From contig NZ_CP019068.1 in the NCBI RefSeq assembly GCF_001989615.1, positions 124,001 to 188,000 on the forward strand: a DNA stretch of 64,000 nt. Reading direction: 5' to 3'. Below are positions 17,066-24,873 of the stretch, one piece after another. The notes under the pieces were generated by a model. It made no database searches. It saw nothing but the letters and a program-made list of their open reading frames with translations, and had not been told where the DNA came from. A program made the position numbers and the translations under genes. Each line of letters opens with the position of its first letter. Position 1 is the stretch's first letter. Source of the stretch: Halorientalis sp. IM1011 (GTDB lineage: Archaea; Halobacteriota; Halobacteria; Halobacteriales; Haloarculaceae).

Positions 17066-17965
17066 CTATGCGTCCCACCAGCGGCCGCGCTCCGGGAAGT
17101 GGATGGTGCTCCAGCCGGTGACAGCCAGTGAGACCCGGCCCTCGTACCAGTTCCTGGCTGCCCCGTGGATGCGAACCTGCTCACCTTCTTCGAGCCACGG
17201 CGCCTCTGATGCCTTCCAGATCGTCACCCGGGTCTGCCCACTATCGTCCGCAACGAGCCCGACCTGGGCGATGCTCGGATGGGAGGGAGTCCACAGTGTT
17301 TCGATTTGACCTTCGATGCTCACCTCCTTGCGATCGACGTCCTCGAGTCTCCCGATGGGGACTACTGTCCCGGAAGCCGTCTGCAACTCTTCGACCACCT
17401 CCAGGACTGCACTCCGCACGTCTGTACCGTCGGCTACGGCTGCACCCAACCGCCGGCCGATCGCCGCCCGTGACCAGCCATCCAGCTGGTCGGCCAGTCG
17501 CATCGACTGCTCGTTGACCGCCCCCAACTCGTCCTGCGTGAGTTCGGCTCGGGGATCGTCTACGTCGGGATCTGCCATCGGGTGCACGCTTGCAGCCCGC
17601 TTGTGGAACTCACCACGCCGCTCAGCGCTTCGTTTGACGGCGATGTCTCGCGTGCGCTGCTCCCGACCCTCCTGCGTCCCCAACTCGGCCTGGGCACTGA
17701 TGTGCTCCAGTTCGGTTTCCCGCGCCCGAATGCGCTCTTCCTGTTCGAGGGTGACACCGTGAATCCGATCCTCGCTCGTGTCTGCGATCCCGTCTGGGTG
17801 GTTCGCATCCACCTTGGCCTGGGTCTCCTGCTCGACTGCCGCCTCGAACGCCGGCGTCTCGTCGACGACCGGGAACCTGTCGTCATCGACTGCCTGTTCG
17901 TCCGCGTTCTCGAATGCCTGTTCATCGACCGTAACGACCTTTCCGCTAGCGTTGTTACTAGACAT
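17066..17965 (-). CDS. RPA-like single-stranded DNA-binding protein (one OB fold)
   Basis: 299 residues. Residues 1-130 are acidic and helical; the C-terminal ~95 residues (GRLEDVDRKEVSIEGQIETLWTPSHPSIAQVGLVADDSG...VRIHGAARNWYEGRVSLAVTG) form an OB fold as in archaeal RPA. Haloarchaeal plasmids carry such accessory proteins. It may protect single strands during replication or transfer of the element. It stands beside the GC-rich hairpin block at 18.0-18.4 kb. Confidence 0.75.
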   Translation of the reverse strand: MSSNNASGKVVTVDEQAFENADEQAVDDDRFPVVDETPAFEAAVEQETQAKVDANHPDGIADTSEDRIHGVTLEQEERIRARETELEHISAQAELGTQEGREQRTRDIAVKRSAERRGEFHKRAASVHPMADPDVDDPRAELTQDELGAVNEQSMRLADQLDGWSRAAIGRRLGAAVADGTDVRSAVLEVVEELQTASGTVVPIGRLEDVDRKEVSIEGQIETLWTPSHPSIAQVGLVADDSGQTRVTIWKASEAPWLEEGEQVRIHGAARNWYEGRVSLAVTGWSTIHFPERGRWWDA

Positions 17966-18673
17966 TGGAGTTCACTAACCCCGAAGGCGCTCACGCGCCG
18001 CCACCGCGATGCCCTTACATCGCGGATTTCCTCGACATCACGTCCGACAGACCCATCTGCGCGCTCTCGCTCGCGCCTTCGCGAGCGCCCTGTGGGCGCG
18101 AGCGAGAGCGCGCCTGCACGAGGTGCCCCCAACCAGCACCGCGCGCCGTCTCACCGAGCGTAGCGAGGTGAGACTCGGAAGACGAACGGAGTGAGGCTTC
18201 CGGCGACCCGCCCGGAGCGAGCGGCCAGCTTTAAGCCGTTTCTCGCGTCCGGCCCGGACGGCGGGTTCGTGTCCAGCGCGACTGTCGCCGAGAACGCGCG
18301 CCGCCCTGTGGCGCGCGACAGCGCAGGCGGCACCAAGCGCTGGAACGCGAAACGCCCGCGAGGGGCGCAACCGAAAACGCGCTTAATGCTGGCGTCGAGA
18401 CCAGATTTACTTTAGCCCGGAACGGGCGCGGGCGGTGCGGAGAGCGCCCGCATGCCCGGAATGGTCGGTCGCGAGCGACGCGGAGGTCCCGCGAATGAAG
18501 TGAGCGGGACGCCGGTGAGCTTGCTCACCGGAAGGCGGCACGCGGCGAGCGGGGCGTGCCGTAACAACGAACCTGGTCACCCGGGCTCGACGCTCAGCCA
18601 CACAGCCGATATCCTGGTGGACTCAGAAAGGGCGAGATCGTCTCGGTCACCGGGAGACGGCGTCTCCCGAGCT
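17966..18673. repeat. GC-rich block with long hairpins, no genes
   Basis: No coding frame is convincing. Two strong inverted repeats stand out: GCGCTCTCGCTCGCGCC (18061-18077) with its complement at 18094-18111, a 17-bp perfect stem, and GTCTCACC...GGTGAGAC at 18150-18176. Many short GAGCGA/GCGAAC motifs follow. The block could be a replication origin, a transcription-end region or inert repeat DNA. Confidence 0.55.
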
Positions 18674-18820
18674 CACGGCGCGAAGTGCCGTGAACGTCCC
18701 CCGACCCCGCAAGCACCGCAGGCACGGGGAGCGCAGCGGGGTTCCCGTGAGCGAAGCGAACGGGAGCAAGCGAGACTGCGTCTCGCGTGGTCGCGGGATG
18801 CCGAGCGTCTGAGGGCTTTC
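18674..18820. repeat. 147-bp direct repeat, copy A
   Basis: It runs from CACGGCGCGAAG to GAGGGCTTTC and recurs at 20120-20266 with the same length and few mismatches. A second shared block (GAGCGGGGCGTGCCGTAACA...) lies before each copy (18544-18574 and 20078-20109). Together they bracket the wHTH-PIN gene pair. Confidence 0.9.
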
Positions 18821-18885
18821 GAGACGAGCACGACTGTCGGTGACAGATAACCAGCAACCGGTAGACGGGATCGCCCGGAAGCGGA

Positions 18886-19386
18886 CTACTCGAGCAGGTC
18901 CTCGACGAACCGGAAGCCATTCACGTACGTCACTGAGTCGACGTACCCCTCACTGGCGAGGACGGTCTCGGCACCCTCGCCAGCGAGCGTATCTGTCGTG
19001 TAGATGTACGCGTGGTCTGCAGCCCCCTCGACAAACGCATGGGCAGCGACGCCTGCCAGCGCCGGATCGGCACGCTCAATCTCGTCGGCTGGCCGGTCAT
19101 CCGCGTTCGCGATGTATCGCTGGACGCCATCCATCGTCCGCGACACCAGTCCCAACGAGTAGTCCAGCGGCGCAGCGACACGCGCCCACCCCTCCTCGAT
19201 CGCCGTGTCGATCGGCGGGGTGTCGACGCCGTCCACCTCAGCGGTCAATTCGTCGTAGACCCGCCCAGGAAGGACGAACGTTTTGTCGTTCTGGCGGGCG
19301 AACGTGCGGACGGCCTGATACCGGAGGTTCGGCGGTTGGCCCATCGCGACGAGCAGGCCGGTATCGGCGATATGGATGGCGGTCAC
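18886..19386 (-). CDS. PIN-domain ribonuclease-like protein
   Basis: 166 residues with the PIN acidic set: IADTGLLVAMG (Asp), VYDELTAEV (Glu), RADPALAGVAAHAF (Asp) and IYTTDTLAG (Asp). PIN proteins cut RNA and are common toxins. The GTG start overlaps the stop of the wHTH gene (GTGA at 19383-19386), giving an antitoxin-first order. Confidence 0.82.
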   Translation of the reverse strand: MTAIHIADTGLLVAMGQPPNLRYQAVRTFARQNDKTFVLPGRVYDELTAEVDGVDTPPIDTAIEEGWARVAAPLDYSLGLVSRTMDGVQRYIANADDRPADEIERADPALAGVAAHAFVEGAADHAYIYTTDTLAGEGAETVLASEGYVDSVTYVNGFRFVEDLLE

Positions 19387-19982
19387 GCGTCGTCGACGAC
19401 GTCCTCGTCGACACCTTCGATATCTGCGACCGACGCGCCAGACGCCTCGACGTCGAAGTGCTCGAGAACGACGGGGCGGAGTGCCTGCAGGATGATTTCG
19501 GCGGCGAGTGGCGAGATATCGAGATCCTGGGCCATCAGGCGGTGGGTGATCTCGCCCAGTTCGCGGTCGACAGCATAGGTGAGCGCCGTCGCCAGCCCGG
19601 CGATTCCGTGCCGGTCGATGTACGTATCGATGTCGTCGTCGGTCGTCCGCCGGCCGACGGCGTCGATGAGCGCCGGCGTGATCGTGTACTCGCGAGTGCC
19701 ATCGGCGGCAGTTACCGTCAGATCGATCTCGTGGGCGGTGTATCGCCGGGGCTGGTCCTCACTGGTTGTTTCGATGACGCCGGCGTCGACGAGCCGGTTG
19801 ACGTAGGTGTAGGCTGTGCCCTGTGCGAGGTCGAGAGCGTCCATCAGTTCCTGGACGGTCGACTCGCCCTCGCGAGCGAGATACGCATACAGCTGGGCGA
19901 GGGCTGGTTCTTCGAGGAGGTCCGCGACCGAGAGGAAGTCCCGGATGATGTCGCCGTTGGTTCGGTTTGACGTGCGAGACAT
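19383..19982 (-). CDS. wHTH protein, DUF7342-like, partner of the PIN protein
   Basis: 199 residues from ATG 19982 (MSRTSNRTNGDIIRDFLSVADLL); a TTG at 19988 is less likely. A winged helix is visible: ALAQLYAYLAREGESTVQELMDALDLAQGTAYTYVNRLVDAGVI. The C-terminal half is helical. Haloarchaea carry many such wHTH-PIN pairs on mobile DNA; it probably acts as antitoxin and repressor. Confidence 0.82.
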   Translation of the reverse strand: MSRTSNRTNGDIIRDFLSVADLLEEPALAQLYAYLAREGESTVQELMDALDLAQGTAYTYVNRLVDAGVIETTSEDQPRRYTAHEIDLTVTAADGTREYTITPALIDAVGRRTTDDDIDTYIDRHGIAGLATALTYAVDRELGEITHRLMAQDLDISPLAAEIILQALRPVVLEHFDVEASGASVADIEGVDEDVVDDA

Positions 19983-20119
19983 GGGCAATTGGCTGTTTAC
20001 AGTTTACAGCGAATCAGTAAAGAGTGTTGGGGGTCAATCTGTCCGGACTAGGTACGAGCAACGCGGAGGGCGGCAGCAGCGAGCGGGGCGTGCCGTAACA
20101 ACGAACCTGTTTAATCGGG

Positions 20120-20266
20120 CACGGCGCGAAGCGCTGTGAACGTCCCCCGACCCCGCAAGCACCGCAGGCACGAGGAGCACAGCGGGGTTCCCGTGAGCGA
20201 AGCGAACGGGAGCAAGTGAGACTGCGTCTCGCGTGGTCGGGGGATGCCGAGCGTCTGAGGGCTTTC
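20120..20266. repeat. 147-bp direct repeat, copy B
   Basis: Second copy of the block at 18674-18820, same orientation. The 19983-20348 interval between the wHTH and the next PIN gene consists mostly of this repeat plus the shared upstream block (20078-20109) and shows no gene. Confidence 0.9.
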
Positions 20267-20348
20267 TATCTGTTCTCGGCCACCGCCTGTCGTCTCGACG
20301 GAAGCATTATCTGGCATTTCTGTTCACTTCGAAATATCTTCCACGGTG

Positions 20349-20861
20349 TCAGGACTCTTCGAGCAATGAGCAAGCTCGCTGCACGTAACTGTTCGCACCC
20401 CAGCTACGGGCGTTGCTAATCTCATCGAGGAGCAGCCGCGCATCAGCAGCTGACAGGTGGTTAGTTCGAACGAGAACTGAAAGCAGCGTCGGTGTCGTGA
20501 CGAGTCGCGTATCAGCGAGCGAGGCGTGGATCAAGCCAAGGTGGTTGAACTCGTCACAGAGCAAGAGCGCAGCATCGAGATCGTTCGCGAGCGTGACCGC
20601 CGCGTTTTCACCGTCATCGAGCGGGAACTCGGCGTCGAGGTCGACCGACTGTGTCGTGAATGACTCCGCCTGGTCGAGTACGGCGGACGCGGCGTGTCCA
20701 TGGACGTCATCGTAGGAGGCGATCTCTTGGAGTTCATCGATGACCGCTGTTGGGGCGACGACCTCGTACTGGGAGAGACATAGTGTGAGTGGATCGGGAT
20801 TGCCGTCAGTAACGATCCCGAGACTCACGAGGGCGGAGGCGTCTGCGATCAGCCGCGACAT
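20349..20861 (-). CDS. PIN-domain toxin-like protein (second module)
   Basis: 170 residues. PIN acidic residues are in MSRLIADASALVSLG (Asp7), TAVIDELQEI (Glu), DDGENAAVTLAND and LLLCDEFNHL (Asp). It directly abuts the ribbon-helix-helix gene (TAG then ATG, no gap), the classic order of a type II toxin-antitoxin operon. Predicted to be an RNase held inactive by the partner. Confidence 0.82.
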   Translation of the reverse strand: MSRLIADASALVSLGIVTDGNPDPLTLCLSQYEVVAPTAVIDELQEIASYDDVHGHAASAVLDQAESFTTQSVDLDAEFPLDDGENAAVTLANDLDAALLLCDEFNHLGLIHASLADTRLVTTPTLLSVLVRTNHLSAADARLLLDEISNARSWGANSYVQRACSLLEES

Positions 20862-21164
20862 CTATGGGTCGGCGACCTCGTCGATGAAGTCCCCGTCTAA
20901 CTGCTGTTTCAACACTCGGAGGTTTGCCGCCTCCTCGGCGCCGACGAGTGCTTTGAGCTGCTCGAAGGTGATCTCGTCGTCGTAATAGGCGGCGGCGATC
21001 TCTTGGGTGAGTGCGTCGTCGTGAGCGGCGTCTTGGAGGTACTCCCGAAGCGCGGTCACGAGGACGTCTGTTCGGTCTTCCCCGAGGACTGCGGCCAGTG
21101 CGTCGGCCCGGTCGATGAGCCGATTGGGGGCCCGAAACTGCACGCGCTTCTTATCGGTACTCAT
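20862..21164 (-). CDS. Ribbon-helix-helix antitoxin-like protein
   Basis: 100 residues from ATG 21164. The N-terminus KKRVQFRAPNRLIDRADALAAVLGEDRTDVLVTALREYL is a ribbon-helix-helix DNA-binding domain; the acidic C-terminal half would bind the PIN toxin. Upstream are two direct repeats (21167-21186, 21204-21223) that fit its operator. Confidence 0.8.
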   Translation of the reverse strand: MSTDKKRVQFRAPNRLIDRADALAAVLGEDRTDVLVTALREYLQDAAHDDALTQEIAAAYYDDEITFEQLKALVGAEEAANLRVLKQQLDGDFIDEVADP

Positions 21165-21166
21165 GA

Positions 21167-21223
21167 TGTGTACATTGTGAGCCAACGTACTTAGCCGTTT
21201 TTGTGTGTACAATGTGAGCCACA
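21167..21223 (-). promoter_or_regulatory. Two direct-repeat operators of the RHH-PIN operon
   Basis: TGTGTACATTGTGAGCCAAC (21167-21186) and TGTGTACAATGTGAGCCACA (21204-21223) match at 17 of 20 positions, 37 bp apart, in the 60 bp before the antitoxin start. RHH proteins bind such tandem sites cooperatively. Confidence 0.65.
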
Positions 21224-21291
21224 TTTGGCCGAGCGTCACTGGGTCGCAAAGCAGTCGTCGATTGCTACGGAGGTGCTGAGAACCCTTTAAC

Positions 21292-21463
21292 TCACTCGTC
21301 TTCGAGCGCGGCGTAGATCTCTGCGTGGCGGCGTCAGTCGAGTTTCCCCCATTTCGAGGACGATCTCGCGTCGTTCGGCGTCGCTCTCGGCCGCCTGATA
21401 CCGCTCGTGGAGTTGCCGGACCTCGTCGTCGACCGCCGGCGAAGAATCGGTACTGGGCGCCAT
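21292..21463 (-). pseudogene. Small frameshifted gene
   Basis: From ATG 21463 the frame encodes MAPSTDSSPAVDDEVRQLHE...EIVLEMG, then shifts near 21345-21350: another frame continues with RHAEIYAALEDE and TGA at 21292. Both halves are Glu/Asp-rich and helical, so one ~55-residue protein has been broken by a small indel. Function unknown. Confidence 0.45.
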
Positions 21464-21516
21464 CGTTCTGTCGTACCTACTCAGTGAGTCCCTTAATGGA
21501 AGTTACAAGGCTAAAA

Positions 21517-21535
21517 CCCCGCCTTCAGGGCGGGG
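21517..21535. repeat. Solo IS-type hairpin
   Basis: CCCCGCC-TTCA-GGGCGGGG in the stretch between the broken small gene and IS element 2. It resembles right-end hairpins of haloarchaeal TnpB elements and is probably the scar of another element. Confidence 0.45.
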
Positions 21536-21621
21536 ATACAGCCGACACCTCCTACAGAACCCACCGCCAGTGACATCCTCCGCGCCGTAAACGGCGCGGC
21601 TTCCCTGCATGGGAATACCGG

Positions 21622-22878
21622 CTAACTACCGGCAGTGGGTTCTGACCCGACCTCGCCGAGCGTCATCTGCCGTGGTTGGCTCTGCTCGGTGGGGGCCGCG
21701 GCGCTGTCACAGGCGCTCCCATCCCGTGAGATGTCATCGCCCGCCGGTTTCAGCGGCAGGCTCTCACCCCACGGGTCATGGCGGTCAGCGATGTTGACCG
21801 CCGCGTTGATGTCTGCGTGGTACTCCGACACCCAACACTCGTCGTTCTGACACCGGAACTCATCGCCGTCCCGATACCCGATGTGGCCGCACTCGTGGCA
21901 CGTCTGGCTCGTGTACTCCGGGCGGATGTATTCGACCTGGATGCCAGCCTCTCGTGCTTTGTCCTCGATACGCTCCTGCAAGCGAGCGAACGCCCATGCG
22001 TGGAGGCGTCGGTTCATCCATTCGCCGTAGTCGAGGTCTTCGCGGATGTCCGAGAGGTCTTCCAGAACGACCACAGGCTTCTCGAATCGACAGGCGTACT
22101 CGACGGCACGTCGAGACGCCTTTTCGATGATGTCTGTGAGTGCGTTCTGGTAGTGGTCGAACCGTTCGTCAATCAGCCACTCGGCGGCGTCACGCTCTTG
22201 GAGGCGCTTGAGCGTCGTGTGCATCTCCTTGCGAAGGTGACGAGCGCGGCCACCGTTGATTAGTAGTGGGTCGGTCGGAGTGTCCTGCTCGCAGGCACAG
22301 CCCGCGAGCAGGTGTGCTTCGCCAATGTCGAAGCCGACTGGTGTTACATCGTCGTCTGTCGGTTCGTAGTTCGGTTCTTCGACCGGGAACTCGACGGTGA
22401 CGTGGAGTGTCCACGACGTGCGGTGACGTTGTAGGCGGAGTTGGCCTGCCGACGCTTCACCGTCCACGAGGTCGTGCCACAGTTCTTCTTGAGCGGGGTT
22501 GATACGGAGTGGTATCCAGAAATTCGTCCCGCGACCGGGCTGTGGCACCCACCACGTGAACTCGTAGTCCCGTTCCGGTGAGTGGTCGAACTCGGCGGCT
22601 TGGTTGGTGAGTCGAACTGGGTGGTCGTCGTCCAACTCCTGTGCATTGTAGGTTCCGTGCAGTTGCGGGACGTAGTTACACAGGGCCGCCTTCGCCTGAT
22701 ACGGCAGGTCGTAGGGCGTCACTACATCGCTGGTGGCGGTCATCGTCCCGCACCCGGCCTCGAACGCCTCGTGGAGTCCTGCCCGGTAGGTGCCGAGCAG
22801 GTCGCACAGTTTGCGCTCTTTGTGGGCTGTCGGCGGGGCGAGCGTGGCCTCCAGCGTTTTCGTGGTTGTCGCGGTCAT
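21622..22878 (-). CDS. tnpB: TnpB RNA-guided nuclease homologue, element 2
   Basis: 418 residues. The RuvC triad looks intact: VGFDIGEAHLL (Asp), VVLEDLSDIRE (Glu) and YHADINAAVNIA (Asp). The zinc ribbon is CHECGH...CQNDEC. It follows tnpA with the stop TAG one base before its ATG. It is not closely similar to element 1's TnpB, so the two elements are independent arrivals. Confidence 0.92.
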   Translation of the reverse strand: MTATTTKTLEATLAPPTAHKERKLCDLLGTYRAGLHEAFEAGCGTMTATSDVVTPYDLPYQAKAALCNYVPQLHGTYNAQELDDDHPVRLTNQAAEFDHSPERDYEFTWWVPQPGRGTNFWIPLRINPAQEELWHDLVDGEASAGQLRLQRHRTSWTLHVTVEFPVEEPNYEPTDDDVTPVGFDIGEAHLLAGCACEQDTPTDPLLINGGRARHLRKEMHTTLKRLQERDAAEWLIDERFDHYQNALTDIIEKASRRAVEYACRFEKPVVVLEDLSDIREDLDYGEWMNRRLHAWAFARLQERIEDKAREAGIQVEYIRPEYTSQTCHECGHIGYRDGDEFRCQNDECWVSEYHADINAAVNIADRHDPWGESLPLKPAGDDISRDGSACDSAAAPTEQSQPRQMTLGEVGSEPTAGS

Positions 22879-22879
22879 G

Positions 22880-23272
22880 CTACTGGTTTTCCACGTAGTC
22901 CATCAGCACGTCGATGCTCACTTGGCCGGTCGTGGCGAGGAAATATCCCGGTTGCCAGAACGCATCTTCGAGCGTCTGTTTCACCTCGGGGTACTCCTGC
23001 CGAATCCGGCGGGATGTGACGCCCTTGAGCGAGTTGATGAACTTCGTGAGGTCTGTGGTTGGTTTGGTCGTGAACAGGATATGAACGTGGTCAGTACCGC
23101 CGTCCACGTTCTTGATGTCGGCCTCGAAGTCCTCTGCAATCTCGTGTGCAACTTCAGCCACGCGCTCCAGTCGCTCATCGGTGAGGATGTCGGCGCGGTA
23201 CTTCGTGACGGTCACAAAGTGATATTGGAGCGCGTAGACCGTGTGCGATCCGGATTGCAGGTTATACTCCAT
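22880..23272 (-). CDS. tnpA: TnpA Y1 transposase, element 2
   Basis: 130 residues with the HUH motif HVHILF (GGTDHVHILFTTKP) and a C-terminal Tyr in LMDYVENQ as the candidate nucleophile. Full length. It shares the fold but not close sequence with element 1's TnpA. Confidence 0.93.
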   Translation of the reverse strand: MEYNLQSGSHTVYALQYHFVTVTKYRADILTDERLERVAEVAHEIAEDFEADIKNVDGGTDHVHILFTTKPTTDLTKFINSLKGVTSRRIRQEYPEVKQTLEDAFWQPGYFLATTGQVSIDVLMDYVENQ

Positions 23273-23474
23273 TTGGCCTCACAAAATATAAGATACCCAA
23301 TCTCAATAACTCTTGTGCCGTTGGGTATTCGGCCGGGCAGAACCGCGTGGACTGTCGCACCGGGCTTACGCGATTCACGCCCGTCCCCAGAACGCTTCGC
23401 GTTCTGGTGTGCGAACGAGACGCAATGCGTCTCGTCAACGCCGTGAACGGCGGGATTCTCTCGCTGAATCAAGA

Positions 23475-23765
23475 TCACTCGCCCCCCTCGCCGACGTCGC
23501 GAGCGGCCGTCCAGCCTCGATGGAAGACGGCCAACTGCGTGATCGAGTCGAAGGCTCGGCCACTCGGCTCGTGAACGAGCGCTTTGGTCTTGGGAACGGG
23601 TGTGACGACGTCTGCGTCGACGAGCTCACTGACCAGGTTCTGGGCCGTTGCTTCGTCGATGTCCGCCGTCGCGACACTGACAGCGTCGCGATCCCGAGCG
23701 ACCAACGTTCGCTCGAACTGTTCGTAGTCGGCACTCGTGTCGTCGACTGAGTTGGAATCAATCAT
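23475..23765 (-). CDS. Small hypothetical protein, wHTH-like
   Basis: 96 residues from ATG 23765. The central helices (DIDEATAQNLVSELVDADVVTPVPKTKALVHEPSGRAFDSITQLAVFHRGW) suggest a winged-helix-like fold. Seen as a type on haloarchaeal accessory DNA; function unknown. The 250 bp upstream to 24017 hold no other gene. Confidence 0.6.
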   Translation of the reverse strand: MIDSNSVDDTSADYEQFERTLVARDRDAVSVATADIDEATAQNLVSELVDADVVTPVPKTKALVHEPSGRAFDSITQLAVFHRGWTAARDVGEGGE

Positions 23766-24017
23766 CGGTATCACACCGTGTACGCTACTGCGCGCTGCAC
23801 GCCTGCTGGCGCGAACAAACAGTCCGTGTCGTGCAGCGGTGGGTCGTTCGTGGGTTGAGACCGTCGATCGAAGGAACGCCCATGACTCTCCCCGAATCTC
23901 GGATGGTGGGCTACCGGAGACAGATACGGCCTTAACCAACAAACCGTAGTGCGTGCTTCGATGTTGGTTAACCGAAGTCTGACTTGGTTCTGGATTGATC
24001 CCATCCGTCGGATCGAT

Positions 24018-24662
24018 TCACTCGTCGGGTGTGATCGCCTGCTCGATAGGGGTGTCACCACCGAAGAGCCGGATGGTCTCGCCGACCGTCGCCTCGCGAT
24101 TGAGACAGGCGACGACCGTCTGTGCGACGTCGGCGCGCGGGATGTCGTCGCCGTCCTCGTCAGGGTGCTCGAAGGCCACCGAGACCTGGCCCGTCCCGTC
24201 GTCGTCGGTGAGCGCGGTCGGGCGCACGATCGTCGCATCGAGTCCTGACGCCCGAAGATAGTCGTCGGCGGATCGCTTGGCCACCAGATACGGCCGAATT
24301 GCCTCGGGGGCGGCGAGCGGGTCGCTGGCTTGGAGAGAACTGATCATCACGTAGCGGTCGATGCCCTGCTCGACGCAGGCGTCGATCGTTCGCCGTGCGC
24401 CCCAGAGATCGATCATGAGTGTCTTGTCCCAGCCAGTGTCCCCACCGGCCCCGGCCGTGAACACGACCGCATCAGCGCCCTCGAGTGCCTGCGCGAACTC
24501 GCCTTCGAGGTCGCCGAGTCGAGGTTCTCCGCCGCGCTCGCGGATTGTCTCGAACTGGGCCTCGTCACGAACGACCCCGATCGGGTCGTGCCCGGCATCC
24601 GCGAGTCGCGGAACTAGTTCGCGGCCGATCCCACCGTTCGCGCCGATCACTGCGACGTCCAT
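24018..24662 (-). CDS. NAD(P)-binding epimerase-like protein
   Basis: 214 residues from ATG 24662. The Rossmann loop is MDVAVIGANGGIGREL, followed by FTAGAGG and YLVAKRSADDYLRASGLD, as in atypical SDR proteins of the YwnB/NmrA kind. These act as NAD(P)-dependent reductases or redox sensors; the substrate is unknown. It is divergent from the histidine kinase gene. Confidence 0.85.
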   Translation of the reverse strand: MDVAVIGANGGIGRELVPRLADAGHDPIGVVRDEAQFETIRERGGEPRLGDLEGEFAQALEGADAVVFTAGAGGDTGWDKTLMIDLWGARRTIDACVEQGIDRYVMISSLQASDPLAAPEAIRPYLVAKRSADDYLRASGLDATIVRPTALTDDDGTGQVSVAFEHPDEDGDDIPRADVAQTVVACLNREATVGETIRLFGGDTPIEQAITPDE

Positions 24663-24873
24663 CGTGGGTGTATTCTCCGTGTTCACGACAATAGGCCTGT
24701 GGGCGGGTACTGCCGTCCAGTGGAACACGTTGATGGAGAGTGTCTCTGTCTGTGTCAGGACGGCGCAATCCAACGGTCACCGACAGACGACTGTCTCGCA
24801 GTGGGCCGGTGACGACAGTCGATCCGTTCGATCACCAGAACTGATAGAAGTGTTCGATACGAACACGCACCCC

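Larger units (their letters stand above)
21571..23460 (-). mobile_element. IS200/IS605-family element 2 (tnpA + tnpB)
   Basis: The element carries tnpA and tnpB on the minus strand. Matching end hairpins are CGCGCCGT-AA-ACGGCGCG (21581-21598), followed by GCTTCC, and CGCCGT-GA-ACGGCG (23439-23452), followed by GGATTC. The left end also holds palindromes at 23391-23409 (CAGAACGC..GCGTTCTG) and 23418-23434 (GAGACGC..GCGTCTC). Confidence 0.8.
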
